A stretch of 64,000 nucleotides of DNA, from assembly GCF_000208745.1 (NCBI RefSeq), contig NC_030859.1, positions 6,382,211-6,446,210 on the forward strand. The letters are read 5' to 3'. Positions 33,411 to 47,500 of this stretch are shown here, piece by piece. The notes below the pieces were generated by a model that was not told where the DNA came from, made no database searches, and was given only the letters and a program-made list of their open reading frames with translations. Origin of the DNA: Theobroma cacao. Its lineage: Eukaryota > Streptophyta > Magnoliopsida > Malvales > Malvaceae. Each line of letters opens with the position of its first letter. The stretch's first letter is position 1. A program made the position numbers and the translations under genes.

Positions 33411-35293
33411 GGTGAGTAAACGGGTGGATTGAGTAGTTTGATCCGTCATATTTAAGAACCAAATTGATCAAATATTTTTAAAAAACTAATCAAAACCGAC
33501 CAAATATAAAAGAAGATCAAACTGATCAAACATAGAGTTGGTTTGGTCAGTTTAGTTTTGGACTAATAGATCAAAATTTTATCATTTTTTTTTACAAATT
33601 AAAATATTAAAACTTATAAACTTCATCCATAATTATAAAATATACAAATAATCTAAACATAAGAAAAAAAATACATTTGTTCCTTCACTTATATAATTAT
33701 ATATTTTTACATAAACCATCAAATTAACATTCAAGATTCAATATAACAAAAAGTTAAAGATAAAAAAATTAACATCCAAAAAATAAAACTATAATGCTAT
33801 AATATTTCATATCAAAGTTTGTATAAATAATAACTAATTATGAACAATATGTTATAAAAACTAAGGTGATAACTAATAAAGTTATTAAGTGTAATCACAT
33901 AAATAAAATTTATTATAAGTTATAGGAATTATATATTATAATATTTTAAGTTTTATATCAAAGTTTGTAAAAATAATAACTAATTATAAATAATATGTTA
34001 TAAAAACTAAGGTGATAACTAACAAAGTTTTTAAGTGTAATTATATTAATAAAGTCTATTTTAAGTTGTAATAATTCTTATGTATAAATTAAATATATGC
34101 ATATATATAATNGTGTTTTAAGAAAATAGAATATTTTATTTAATATTTTTATTATATTCAAATAGCTATAATTTTACTTTAAACGAATGTTTTAGACTTC
34201 AAAATTTAATTTAAATCATGAAATATGTGTTTCCACTTACATATTACATTTTTTCGGATTTCGAAATTTCAAAAAAAAAATGACGAAAATGCCCCAGTGG
34301 CTAGAAAATAATATTTTTATTGTTTTGAGTTGGAAACAACTTATGATTTCTTGAAATGCGAGATTTAATAACTGTCGCTTACCGGGGAGATGCGGAAGTT
34401 GATGCTAAGCCTTGCGGGGTTTCGATCGGCATTCGGGGTAATAAGTGCTTATCGGGACGTCGCGGCGGTTGTCACGGGCCCGATGGGAGTTTCGGGTCGT
34501 GACAAAGAATCAAATGGACCAAATATTTTTGAAAAATCGATTAAACATAAAGGAAGACCAAACCAACTAAACATATAATTAGTTCGGTTTTGAACTAATG
34601 GATCAAAATTTTATTATTTTTTTAAATTATAATATTAAAACTTAAAAATTTCATCCATAATTATAAAATATACAAATAATCTAAACATAAAAATTAAGGT
34701 GATAACTAATATAAAATTATTAATCGTAATCATATAAATAAAGTTTATTATAAGTTATAGTAATACTTATGTATAAATTAAATATATGTATATATAATAT
34801 ATTTATACAATTATATATATATATATATATATTTATAACATTTTGTATTATGAAACATTACTAAAGTGTAATAATTATAATATATTAATATGTAGGATAT
34901 TTACTATTATATATTATAATATTAATAGATAAGTTATATCATTTAAAATATATAACTTGTAATTTCATATTAATACATGTTTATAAATAAATAAATATAT
35001 ATAGTTAATATTAAATTACTATGATTATGATTTTGTATACGTAAATATAATAAACTAATATATTTTAAATATACTATTAATTAAGTTTATTATCAATTCT
35101 TCTTAATCTATATAAAAATATTATTAATATAATATATATAATTAGTTTGGTTTTTTGAGTGTGACCAAAAAATTAATTAGACCAAATATTTTGAACCAAT
35201 TGACTAATTGGACGAATTAGATCAAATCATCTTCACCAAATTGCATTTGGTTTGAATAGATAATTGGTCTGATTTGATTTTACTCACTCCTAC
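33411..35293. mobile_element. AT-rich repeat cluster, probably a non-autonomous DNA element with a nested LTR
   Basis: Bounded by GGTGAGTAAA at the left and TTTTACTCACTCCT at the right, a plausible worn TIR. Two copies of one segment (33457-33680 and 34505-34690) share CATCCATAATTATAAAATAT and ACAAATAATCTAAACATAA. A further ~130-bp unit (TATGTTATAAAAACTAAGG, GATAACTAA) repeats at about 33830, 33985 and 34690. Long (TA)n runs lie at 34750-34850. No ORF. No target duplication was found. Confidence 0.45.
34112..34507 (+). repeat. Solo-LTR-like insertion, GC-rich 3' end
   Basis: Interrupts the AT-rich repeat above: the flanking units continue on the right at AAGAATCAAATGGACC. An AT-rich start is followed by a sharply GC-rich terminal 140 bp (GCCTTGCGGGGTTTCGATCG, GGGACGTCGCGGCGGTTGTC) ending GTTTCGGGTCGTGACA. 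The same end occurs inverted at 63714-64000. Ending in CA fits an LTR. The left border is uncertain, near the N. Confidence 0.55.
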
Positions 35294-36600
35294 AAACTAC
35301 TATATATATCATTTTGAAATTCGAGTCATTATGGATAAGATTATTTCAAATTTAGGTCATTCTGAATACAAGTTATTTTAATGTTGGAATAATTATGAGT
35401 TAAAATGATTTAGATTTTGAGAAAATTAAAATTGGTACTCTTTTTGTTTATCTTCTAATATATTTTGCTTATAAAAATCATTAGTTATATCAATCTCGCT
35501 TTTAGATAACATTTTACTAACTTATTTTCAAGTATAGACTTTACGGATTGATTTGATAATTCATAATTGCTTAAGATTAAACCTTTGAATATTAATAACA
35601 TTTAAAAGAAAATTTTATATTTTAATAGAAAATTATTATATTAAAGGAATTTTTTTTTTACAATCAATAAAATATTAAATTTGATTAATAAATGCATGAA
35701 AGTCTGATCTTTTTTTTTTTTGTTGAAAAGCCATGAAAGTCTGATCTTATTAATAAATAAAATAGATAGTTACTTCTTAATTAATATTTTTTTTTGTTTT
35801 TATAATATTATGAAGGACTTGTATATAGATAATAAGCTGTCCTCTCACCTTTTTAACATGATCATTAAGCGACAAAACTTTCATATATAATGTGAGCATA
35901 AGAAATTTAAAATATAAAAGTTCATTTCAATATAAAATTAGTTATGTCAAGAATCATGCAAAAAAGAAAAATAAGAGATATTTTATTAGAATGGAATTCA
36001 AATGATGCCGCTGTAAAACAATTAAAAGCAAGAAATATTTATTAGGATGAAATTCAACTAATAATTAAAAGTTTGACAGTCTAATTTATTTTGTTATATG
36101 TATCCCTTTCCAAAAATTGAATAATCTTGCTATCCAATTCTTTTTTATGTTAATAAAGTTTTTAATTTATTTAATCTCTATACATGTTTTTGTATTTATT
36201 TTTAACATATATATATATATATATTTCAACTAGGTGATTATTCAACAAAAGAAATGAATATGTTAAATAATTAACTTTATTTATTGAAAATTTTGGTTAT
36301 ATAAGCATGTCTGGATTATTTTAGGATAAATTTCAGTTGAATCATTTTAGATTTTGAATTAAGTTAAATCGGATTAAGTCGGATATCAAATTACTTTATT
36401 TTTGAATTATTTTGAATTCAAGTTTGAATGATCTCGATTTGGATGAATTTAAATTTAAATTAAACTATTATATTATTGGATTGTTATTGGGTTTCATGTT
36501 TGGAACGGATTGAATTTGTTCCTGGGATCAAATCAGTTCGGGCGCCGCCTATAACTCACACAAGTTTAAGTTTGTTTGAGCGGTGGACTGCTGCAATGAT
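35294..36600. other. AT-rich intergenic DNA upstream of PILS copy 1
   Basis: (AT)n at about 36206-36222, T-runs at 35650 and 35710. No gene. Promoter elements of the first PILS gene may lie from 36600 onward. Confidence 0.45.
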
Positions 36601-37239
36601 TTAATCTTGATGAAGACAGTTTCAAAAGCAAAAGTTGGTGGCTTACTCTTGGCATTAAATAAATTTTGAAATGTCTTCCTTTTTCATCCGTCATTCAATG
36701 CCAACAACTAAGGGAAGACTTACCAAACTTAAAGGTTAGAAGCCATCTTATACAGTCTACATACAGTTGGATGAGTTGTATGCGTCTGGGATTTGTTTTT
36801 CTCCTTTTATATGTTTCTCTTTCTATAGATTTGACAGCTTTGGCTTAATCTCTTTGCTGATTATATACCACTCATTTGGCTTTTATTGGTCATACCTGCG
36901 AGGAAGCCTCGCCAACTAGGATTTACGATGTCTACCTTTAGTTTTGTCAATTTTTTTCCCCTCTATTCCTTGGAATGATGACTATTTCTTAATTGATCAA
37001 ATTTTGTCACGTTTGATTGGAAAAAATAAAGGTAGATATTCAACATGAAATAAAAGGAATATACATGCATCATATTGTCCTATCCTCTTCTGACTGGAAC
37101 TAGAGAATGACAGCTGCAATTGTCAACTTATGCTTCTCATGTGTTCTTGTCCTCTTCCAGCTACAAACCATAAGTCAAACGTCCAACTAAGAATATCTGC
37201 GCTTCCGCGGTTGCGTGTCCAAATAGTTTGCATGTTCCA

Positions 37240-38190
37240 GTTCATGGTGATATCTTCTTTCTTCAGTGAGTTCATACCATAAAAAGAGGAAGAAGAGAAA
37301 AGAGTTGAGAAATTTCTTGGTTCCTGGATGTGCACATTAAGATTAGCTTGAGTTTGAGCTTGATCAAAGCTGTCAGAGGGTGTGTTTACTTCCTATAACA
37401 GGTGAATACATTCTTCACCCTGCTTCTCTTAACTTGCTCTTTAGTGAGGAAGATTTTAATTTACAAGCCAAACTTCTTTGTTCTATTGATGGCTGCATTT
37501 CATCTTTGTCATGGTTTACAGTTTGGGATCTTCATAATAAAAAGCATATGACAATGTAAGAGTTTGCTGTTGTGATTTAGTCCTGGATAGAATAGGATAG
37601 GTACATTTTTACTTTTAAATTGGATTACACCTTCCAAAAAAACATGAAACTTGATATGTGAAGAATACGGTATTTGGGATCTGAGAGACCTTCAAGTTTG
37701 CCAATCCTTTAAAAGAAATATTACTAAAGTAATAATATATTTGGATAGAACTTTCCAAGAATGTATATATTAAACATCAAAGGAAATGGAATGGCCATTC
37801 TGAATAATCTTTCTTATCCATATTTATATCAAGGGAATGGCCATTCTACATTTTAGAGAAGTGAGTCTATCAACACCCAAACAGTTTCTTATTCTAGACG
37901 TTTTAGATGGTCTGTTTTGAATGCTCATTTTTTCCTTTTCTGTCACTGGACCCTTTTACTTATAAGCCACAAATCAGGATATTTAGTAAAATTGGCGAAC
38001 CTAATGGATCTTTCTGAATAGAATAATATTCGTTGGAGACTTTTCCTCCTAGTCAATCTTATTTCTGGCAAGTGCTTCTTCATATGTTATTTATATATTT
38101 ATTTATTCTGGCTAACAAGTTCTTGTTAGAATCTGTTTTGCTGCTCGAAGTATTGAGACTCCCTGTCAAGTTTCACAGCAAAGTTCGGCA
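37240..38190 (+). promoter_or_regulatory. 5' leader region of PILS copy 1, with probable UTR intron
   Basis: 37240-37395 is similar to 53530-53665 upstream of the second copy: both share GATATCTTC, ACCATAAAAA, TTAGCTTGAGTTT and a GTGTGT that could be a UTR intron donor. This marks a transcribed leader duplicated with the gene. The UTR intron would end before ATG 38191; an AG acceptor fits at 38176-38177 (TTTCACAG). Transcript data are absent, so the extents are inferred. Confidence 0.45.
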
Positions 38191-41100
38191 ATGGGATTTC
38201 TGGATCTGTTTGTTGTGGCAGTGATGCCAGTTCTAAAAGTATTATTGGTAACTGGTGTTGGCTTGTTTCTTGCTACGGATGGCATAAATCTCTTGGGGCC
38301 AGAGGCAAGGAACTACTTGAACAAAGTAATACACCCCTCTCTCCCCTTTTACTACTATCCATAATATAATGTTGAAAAACCTTTATATCAGTAGTCAGCT
38401 GATTACCATCATCTTTTATTGTATGTTTGGATTGATTCAATTGCCTTCAATTGATATAAAAGTTGGTTCTTCGATCTTATCAGTGGGATTTCATTTTAAT
38501 ATACTGACAATAGAATTTGATTAATTAACCCCATAAGCATCCTTTATGCTGCTTGCTTGACAAGTGAGAGTTCATAAAATATATGTTGTATAATTCTCTT
38601 TTATGACTATTATCATGATAAAAAATAAATGATGGGTAGAGTCCGGACATGATGTTGCTTCAATGCACAATCATTTATTTGATTATCAATTTCCAGAACC
38701 TTTACTAGATGTCTTCACATTTGACTAATGCATAAATCACTTCCTTCCTAGATGACTTATTTAAGTTCAGATATTATACCTTCTTTTTTTGATAAAGTAT
38801 TTTACCAATTATCATTTTCTGATGTATAGATTGTATTCTATCTGTTTGGTCCTTCGCTTGTGGTCAGCAACTTGGCAGAGACTGTCACTTTGGAAAGTTT
38901 GGTTACCATGTCAGTTCCATTCCATTCTTTTCTGCTTCTGCTGCTTACTTGCTCTCTTTGCATCTCTGGCTAAATCATGTTAGTCGTTGATTCTGTTTCT
39001 CATTTCTTGTAGGTGGTTCATGCCAGTGAATATTTTTCTAACATTCATTATTGGCTCAGCACTTGGTTGGATTCTCATAAAAATCACTAAAACTCCCGAA
39101 CACCTTCGAGGAATGGTCATTGGTTGTTGTTCTGCAGGTTTTCCTTTTGTTCCAAACTTTCCCTTCCATTATAATAAAAAGATCCTTATGTTTCTATCAA
39201 TTGTTGTGTTACTGCTATTGTCAATCTAATAATATATTTTTCCTTTTCCCTTTATTTTTTGGTTTGGGGAAATTTATGATGTGCACAGGAAACTTGGGAA
39301 ACTTGCTTCTCATTATTGTTCCAGCTGTGTGCACAGAGTCAAATACTCCATTTGGAGATTCTTGCTCCACATATGCAGAGGCTTATGCTTCACTATCTAT
39401 GGCGGTGTGGTCTCTGATTCTGATCTATATATTCAAAGTTTAAGAAGTTCTCTAATGTAGATTAGTAAGCTGTTTGCCCCATTTTCTACATCAAGTGTAT
39501 AATCATCTGCCTTCCGAATGTAGTGCCATGTGATTCTTTTCTATAAAATATTTATACATTTAAAATATTTTTGACTAGGCTCTATCAGTGCATAGTTATG
39601 TCTTAATTGTTTCTTTTGTTTTTATTTTTTTCGTACCATGCATCTACAGGTAGGAGCCATTTTTATATGGTCATATGCATATCCTTTTGTGTATGCTTAT
39701 GCTAGTAAGAGCATGGAACAAAACTCTTCGGAAGGGGCCCCTCAATCATTTCCAGACAGTTGCACGGAAGCATTACTACCGTCAAGGGATTGCAGTAATT
39801 CTGAAGACTACTCAGGGCAAGGTGTACTGCCTCTAACCAACTCTGATAAAAGAATAAAGGTTTATCCTGTTTCTATTTACAGATTAAGTTGCAATCTTTT
39901 ACTCAGATTTCTTTTTAATATCCTGCAGAATCTGTTGTGATGTTAACAATACAGATTAATGGAAAACTTGTTGGCTTGGTCCAAAATAGTAATGCTGTTA
40001 CTCGATAATGACTAATTGTTATGGCTGCTCGTGAAACATGGTTTCATTGTAGTATAAATGTAGGTTGTACTGAGAGTTTCATCGTCTGTTAGCATGAGGT
40101 ATGAAATCGGCTTTGACTCTTGAACTCAAACAGGTTACCGCAACCATATTCACTTCTTTTGGTTCTATCTTCATGTTGAGGTGACGACGTGAGTCCATTT
40201 TAATAGGTTGTCCATTCGTAAGTTCTGTCTCGCATTGGGAAAACGATAAAATAATGGACCAATGACTTAACAGTCTTCTCTCCCCAGTCCCATTTTCTCT
40301 TATAAGTACATAATATGTAGAACAGAAAGAGAAAATCATGTTTAATTAAGCTTCTTCATTTGCAACTATTGGTCCAGACTTGTTGGCACCATAGCAGCAT
40401 AACAAGATGTCCCCTTTTCTTTTACTTCTCTGTTGTTTCTTTTTAATTTCTACCGGGACTTTCTCAGGAATTGACCCAACAGCATGCATTCTGTTAGTTG
40501 TCAATCTTATGGACGTATTTGAATAGATGTCAGTTGTGAAGAAGACTGTTGAGAGCATCAAGATTATTATGGGGAAGATCGACCTGAAGAGGGTGTTTGC
40601 ACCATCAGCAATTGCAGCGGTATGCACCACGTTTACAACATCTGCTGCATCTGTATCCCTGCACATTTAATATCTCATCATGAATTTTCTTTATCCCTTT
40701 TCCCTTTCAGGTTGTTGGGTTTATCATTGGGACAATCTCTCCAATCCGAAAAGTACTAATTGGTGACAATGCTCCTCTTCATGTAATTGATACTTCTGTA
40801 TCTTTGATAGCGTATGTCCTATTCATCCCTTTTGGATTCTGATGATCGAACTTCACATGCATATATATATAAGCAGTCTTACCTTTCCTACTACAAAAGA
40901 TTATATAGAAATGTATCTGACTTGCAGGGAGGCAGCCATTCCATGTATGACCTTGATAATGGGGGCAAACCTTCTTAAAGGTGGTTAATTTCCTGTTTCT
41001 ATATACTTGGTATTTCTTGCTGCCCTCTGGAATTGTTAAAAGAAACCGAAACATTTCAGCAGATAAAGAAAATTTATGAGATTAATGCTGTTGCAGGTCT

Positions 41101-43390
41101 AAAAAGATCAGAGGTGAGCATGTTGGTGATTATAGGGATTGTAGCAGTGAGAAACATATTCTTGCCTCTGTCGGGGATCGGCGTTGTTAAAGCTGCACAC
41201 CATTTTGGCATGGTTGGATCAGATTCCTTATATCGGTTTGTTCTTATGCTTCAGTATGCTGTTCCACCTGCAATGAGTGTAGGTATGATGACTCACTACT
41301 ATCGCATTTACTATTTCGCCCAGGGGCCAAGCAAAAATATCTGTTTGGGGGGCAAAATAAAATTTATTTGGTTTATACTTTATATAAATAATCAAAATGA
41401 TTTACTAAACAAACCAAGAATACTTAATTAATTAAGTACAATTATAGGATAATTGGATAATAGTGTATAACTTTCTTAAATGGAATAAAAATATTTAATT
41501 TCAAATGTTATTCATATTCATATTCGATATAGAAAGAATTGAATAAAAAGTTGAAGTCTCAATGTAAAAAAAAAAAAAATCTAATTACTAACTAAAAGAG
41601 GCATAGAAAATACATTTTTACGAAAAGTTAAAATGTATAATTAATTTCTATAAAAATTTAATGATTTAAAATTGTAGGCATATTAAAAGAGTCTTTAAAT
41701 TATTTAAGAAAATTCAAATGAGCTATTTTTTATTATATTTAATGAAGCTTTTGTAATTTATTCTAAGTTAAATAAGTGTTTATAACTAATAGTTGACTAA
41801 TTATTGTTAATCAAAATATCATTTATTATTTCATATCATGTAACATTGACATGACATGTTAACATGTCAATGTTATGTGGTATTTTGATATAACATAATA
41901 ATATAATTATATGATATTTTTACTATTCATGTCCAGGGGCGGCTTAATAAGTTTAAAGGCTTAAAGCAAAATATTCAATAAGGCATTCTTTTATTAAAAT
42001 TAAAAAAATTATTAAATTTTTATTCTTCTAACTTTTTGAGATACAAAATTTTTATATTTTTTAAATGGCTAATACAAAATCAACAATCAAAATTTTTTAT
42101 TCAAATAAATCAACTATAACATAAAATAAAGACAATATAACAATATAATATAAATTAAAAATTAAAATAAAAAGTTTGTAAATATTAGAACAATAGTATT
42201 TAATGGTTGAATGCTTATTGCAAACTACAAATGAGGTTTTCGGCTTTATGAAAATAATAACATAATGAACTTCTTGTATATTTTTTGGAGAAAAATTGAA
42301 GTTACAGGAAGAAGGAAAAAAGAGTAAATGAGAAAAGAAGAATTCAAAAATAGATATTATACATTGAAAAAGAAATAATTGGTTTATATATAGGAGAAAA
42401 AATAGTTGTTAGAAATCATTCAATATGTTGATTGGAAATAAGAGAAATAAGTGAGAAAAAAATAGTTGTTGGAGATGATTAAATATATACGACCGTTAGT
42501 TGATTGGAAATAATATAGTATTTTAGAAATTAGAAAGTGATAAAAAATTGAGATTTATTAGACACATAATTAAAAAAATGAGAAAACATGTAATTTTATT
42601 AATTATTTTTTATTTTTATATATTTTTAATATAATAAATTATATTATAAAATTATAAGGCCTCTCCAAATTGGGGGCCTAAAGCTCTTGCTTAAGTGGCT
42701 TTACCCAAGGGCCGGCCTTGTTCATGTCAATGTCAGGTCAGTGTCATTTGAGTATAAAATGAGAAGCATTGACTTATGAGATAACTAATCAATCATTTGT
42801 CATACGGTCTTGTTTAATCCAAAATAAAAATATAAGAGTTTGATTGAATGAAATAGAAGAATATGAATTTGTTTGAATTTTTTAAAATAATTTTGAGAGT
42901 TTTTTCAAGTATTATATCAAACATTTATAATTATTTTATTAGCTTAGAAAAATATCTGTTGACAAAGCGTAATTTCACCTTTGTTTTTTAATTGAAAAAA
43001 ATGAGGATTTTCAATGGGACAACCCCCCTAGGTTGGCCCCTGTTCTTGTTCTTGAACCTCTTCAATCACTGTGGACTAGCTAGCTGCCATCCTGATTGGA
43101 ACAGCTTTAAACTATAGTCAAATTTACATCACCATGTGTTGAAAGAAACTTATTGCTGAACTCATGGAAATATGCCATAAAAATGAAAATTTTGGGTTCC
43201 CTGTGGGAGCATTCTTCACTAATTGGTTTCGAGTATCCTTAAGTTAATGGAACGAGCTTTGGCAGGTACAATGACTCAATTATTTCAGAGTGGTCAGGGT
43301 GAAAGCTCTATGATTATGCTATGGACTTATGCTGTGGCTTCCATCTCCCTCACGCTTTGGTCAATGTTATTCATGTGGCTTCTGTCTTGA
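38191..43390 (+). CDS. PIN-LIKES (PILS) auxin efflux carrier family protein, copy 1
   Basis: Membrane carrier of the PF03547 family. PILS proteins sit in the ER membrane and affect intracellular auxin accumulation. There are ten coding exons: 38191-38325, 38830-38909, 39013-39137, 39289-39404, 39650-39859, 40527-40619, 40711-40811, 40928-40980, 41097-41282, 43266-43390. They total 1224 nt (407 aa), with GT-AG sites and phases consistent. It starts [20 protein letters not shown] (first membrane segment). Family motifs are [34 protein letters not shown] and LGNLLLIIVPAVC. A polar central loop follows (exon 5, residues ~175-222), then [60 protein letters not shown] and a final hydrophobic helix ending WLLS. 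Intron 9 (1983 bp) holds nested hAT elements. It appears functional. Confidence 0.92.
41321..43042. mobile_element. hAT-type element in PILS copy 1 intron 9 (outer)
   Basis: Left end CAGGGGCCAAGC and right end, reverse-complemented, CAGGGGCCAACC, both followed by a run of G, typical hAT termini. No matching 8-bp flanks could be seen (ATTTCGCC against TTCTTGTT), so either the borders or the flanks have changed. The interior is AT-rich and non-coding and is itself interrupted by a second hAT element. Core length without the inner insert is about 0.93 kb. Confidence 0.6.
41934..42720. mobile_element. hAT non-autonomous element, 787 bp, nested
   Basis: Ends CAGGGGCGGC and GCCGGCCTTG (reverse complement CAAGGCCGGC), flanked by perfect 8-bp duplications TTCATGTC at 41926-41933 and 42721-42728. 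It has no transposase ORF. It lies within the outer hAT-like element, so it inserted later. Confidence 0.9.
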
Positions 43391-44579
43391 TTTGTTGCTC
43401 AAGTTTATTTCTTTGTCTCCAGCTTATGCCAACACAAAAGCATCTGCAACGAGGTTATCCATGATACATATTTTACACCACCAGGCTCTTCTGCCTACCA
43501 AATTGGGCATCTCTTACTAAATTTTGTTTGACACAGATCCCCTTTCTTTTTGTAGTGTAAACAATTTTTTGACAAGCTCTAATTAAAATTTCACTAAATA
43601 TTAAGACTTTTGTTTGTTATGTAGTAATTGTCACAAGCAAATTATATAAAGCAACGATGTGAACTTGTATTTTTTTTTTTTTGCCAAAGGTTTATCTGTC
43701 AAGTAGTTTACATAATGTTTTATGTTTGGGTTTATACTATTTATCTTTTTCTTTAATTGTTTAGCAAGTTGTTTTATTATTTTTAAACAATATTGATATT
43801 TTAGATATCTTTTTTGATCCATCAAAAATAAGATATCTTATTTGAACACATGAATTTTATTATTGCTCTTTGAAAGGATTTAATGACAGTTGAAAGCATG
43901 AATAACTAAATAATTTATAATGGTATGTACCCAAAAAACAAATTTACAGTGGTAATTGTATTCTCTCATCTCTGTAATCCAAAACAGTATTCTTCTCTTT
44001 TTTTGAGTTAAAAACTATCAAGTTAATTAGTTTCATTATAGGTACAGATATTGAAGTGTTTTTGCAATTTTGAGAATAGCAATACTTAATCCATTGTTTA
44101 TGATCTGAAAATCTTATCAAAAGAAATAGAAAATCTAAACTTTAATTTGTTTTCTTCTTATTTTAAATATAGTTTTGTGTATTTTAATTTTAAGATATAT
44201 TGATGTGAATTCTAAAAAAAAAGAAAAAGAAGAAGATATATTGATGTGAAACCCCACACCTTAAGTGTAGATTAGTTAAGTAAAATCTTAATTGGCGAGC
44301 AATTTAAACATGTTTTAGTTAAAGATCTTGAAAAATGTTCTTTAAAAACGTCTAGATTTCAAGTTTACAAGTATATGTGTAATTGGAGAAAGATTTAGAC
44401 CAAAAGGATGGGTTTTCAAAGTAAAAATCATATTTGGGAATAGGATTTGGATCAGTGAACATGTATGGATTCATTAAATCTAGAAACGCATGTATCTATA
44501 CTTGATTCCGTTTTTTTTAAAATAAAAAAGGTAAAATAACATTTTTTTTTCATTTAAAAGTTACACTAAAAGGAATATT
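43391..44579. other. 3' flank of PILS copy 1, AT-rich
   Basis: The 3' UTR probably extends to about 43560. Beyond that is AT-rich sequence with a short tandem GATATATTGATGTGAA (44193-44250 region). No further gene is seen. Confidence 0.45.
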
Positions 44580-47500
44580 TTCTTCAGTCTAAACCATTGG
44601 CCGCCTTTTCACTACTCTCTCTCAACTCTCAATACTCTCAAACCTTCTCTTCTACCAAAAGTCCACATTCTCGAAGATTTGAATATTGGAAGTTGGTTTT
44701 GGATTTTCTAACCATCAAAAGTAATGTTTTTCACATTTTAATCTTTCAAAACTTAGATTTACTCTACTAATTTTAAATGTTTCAATAGATTTCATGATTG
44801 TTCAAAGAAGCTAAAGTTTCCAAAGAGGTTCTATCTTTAATAGCTTACCAAGGTAAGGAGTGGAGTAAGATTTAAATGTCTATGTTACAAGTTAAGTGAA
44901 GAACAGTGGATATTGAGCTAGAAAATTAAATATTGATTAATTTGACTAGTTTCGAGTTATTGTAGTATGAGTACTATGTGTTATATAGACCGAGTAATAA
45001 CACCAATGATGGATTAAATACGTAGGTGTTGTAGAAACTTTATGGGATTTGTTATAGTAAAGTTTTGCTTAGTAGAGGTCGAGTCTTCGAATAGGTGAGT
45101 AAATACACCTTTCCAAGTATTTTATATGTAAAGTAAGCATGATTTTTTGAGTTGTTTATCTTGCATGATTAAATGCCATTTCTACAATGCCTATTCAAAT
45201 ATTTTGAATACAAATAATTTTCCAAAGAAGTTTCGAATCTACCATGTACGTAAATATTCTACTATGTATTAGCTTTCAACAACAGGGGACAAGCTCTTTC
45301 AATGATTTCCTTTAAAATGAGTTGAAGCAGATATGATGAATATGAATTGCATGTATGCTTAATAAGATGTTTTGGTGGATGTAGACATTCCTATCCATGA
45401 GCTTATGAAAGATTATGTAATGTGCATTTGAGCATGAAATGTATGTTTATGAAGATGAGGTGCTTTAGTACAGTAGACATTTCCACCCATAAGCTTATGA
45501 ATGATTATGTAATATGTCCAAGAGTAAGAAATGTATATTTATAAGTTGTATATGATGTAGTTCTACATGCCTTATGAGATAAGTATAAGTATGAAGCATA
45601 AGGTACAATATGTATATCAATGAAATGATGATGAGTTATGGATACAATAAATCCTATATGTTTATGAGAATCCAAGATAGTGGGGATTTTTACCACTATT
45701 CGCTTTGAGTTGGGGTGAACTACTACTCTTAGTATGAGTGAGGTGGGATGCCACTCATAAAGTGCATTTACTAATCCAAAATAATGGAGATTAAACCCTG
45801 TCCGTTAAGAGTCTGGGGAGATTACCACTCCCAAAGAACCCAAGAAGGTGGGGGTGAAACCCTATCCATTTTGAGTTAGGTGGGCTACCACTCATAGTTA
45901 GTTAAGTTCTAGATGATTCTTAAAAAGATTTTAGAGTTTAGATGTTAGTGAGATGATGTACAAGTTATGAATGAGAGATATGATATGGTATAACTAAGAA
46001 ATCAATTGAATAGTGCTTAGTTCAAGTGAACCTTTGTGTGAAATCCCACCTTGATGTAAGATGCTAAGTTAAGAAATCCTTAGGTGTGCATGCATGTTTC
46101 ATGTTTTGAAAATTCAAAACTAAGTTTTAATTTGGGAAAAATTTATGTTTTGATGTATTAGAGTGATATGCAAAGTTTGGTGTTAAAAGGAGTCCAATTG
46201 GACAAGTTTCTAATGTTTATTTTTGCTTAGCCTATCTATCAATAGATGCAATTTAAAAAAGTTTTCTTAAAAGAGCATTGAAGAATAGTTATGGTTAGAT
46301 GGTCAAATCTATCGATAGATAGTCCCATCTATCAATAGATAACAACCAAAGGGCTTTTAAAAGAACCTTAAAGGATATCTATTAATAAATGGCTCCAATC
46401 TATCGATAGAATACGTTGTTTTCAGAAAAAGAAAAAGGGCAAATGTGTATTTCACATCCCAAACTATAAATATGTCATATCTTTCAAGGGTTTTCATTCT
46501 AGGCCGTCTGTCCTCTATTTTTCATCAACTTTAAATCCTCTCAAACCCATTTTTCACCCAAATCATCATTTTTGAATATTAAAAGCTTGGTTTTGACTTT
46601 TTGTGAACAAGATAACATTTTTCAACTTCCAAATCTTTAAATCTTGATTTTAAGGTTATAAAAATATTGTTTAGATGTCTAGATTTTCTGTTGGTTCCCG
46701 GAACTCAAAGGGTTTGTGATTTTACTTAACATCAAAGCTCACCTAAGGTAAAAATGATGGATTTATGAATTTTCTGCATATGGGTATTTATAGAACAGTA
46801 AACTTAAGCTGGAAAATTAACTTTAAAAGAATTCGAATAGATTCAAAAGTGCTTAGAATGCTTAGTACTTGATTCCTAAACTGATTATTGATTTTAAAAA
46901 TTATTAAAAGTTTAGGAACAATCGAAACTCCAAAGGAATTGTTAAAGTAGATTTGTGCTTGGTTATAGAGGTTGACTTTTTGAGATGAGTGGATAGACCT
47001 CTTCAAGTATTTTAATATGAAAAGTGAGTATGATTTTTATGGAAATGATTGATTATGCATGATGTACTATTGTTTCAAGAATGGTTTATCAAAGGATTTG
47101 ACTTTCAAGGTTTTCAACTAGTTTTCAAAAGTATGATCAAATGATTTGAAAGGATGATGATTTATTATGTGAGTGATACAAAAGATTTTTAAAGTATTTA
47201 CGAATCTACTATCTATGTAAATATCTTATTATTTAGTAGTTTTCAACAAGAGGGGATAAGTCTTTTAAAGTGTTTTATACCAAAAAGCACCACTTTTATC
47301 AGATGTGTATGAAATGCTTGGAGCATATTAAATTACTATGATTATGTGATGATGAATTCCACATAGTAGATGAGTTACAAAGGCCTACATGTTTATGTAT
47401 GTTAATTTGTATGTAATGACATTACCACATGCCCCATGATTGAGAATAGGCATATGATATATATTACGTTAAGATATGTGAGGTAATTTCCACATAACCC

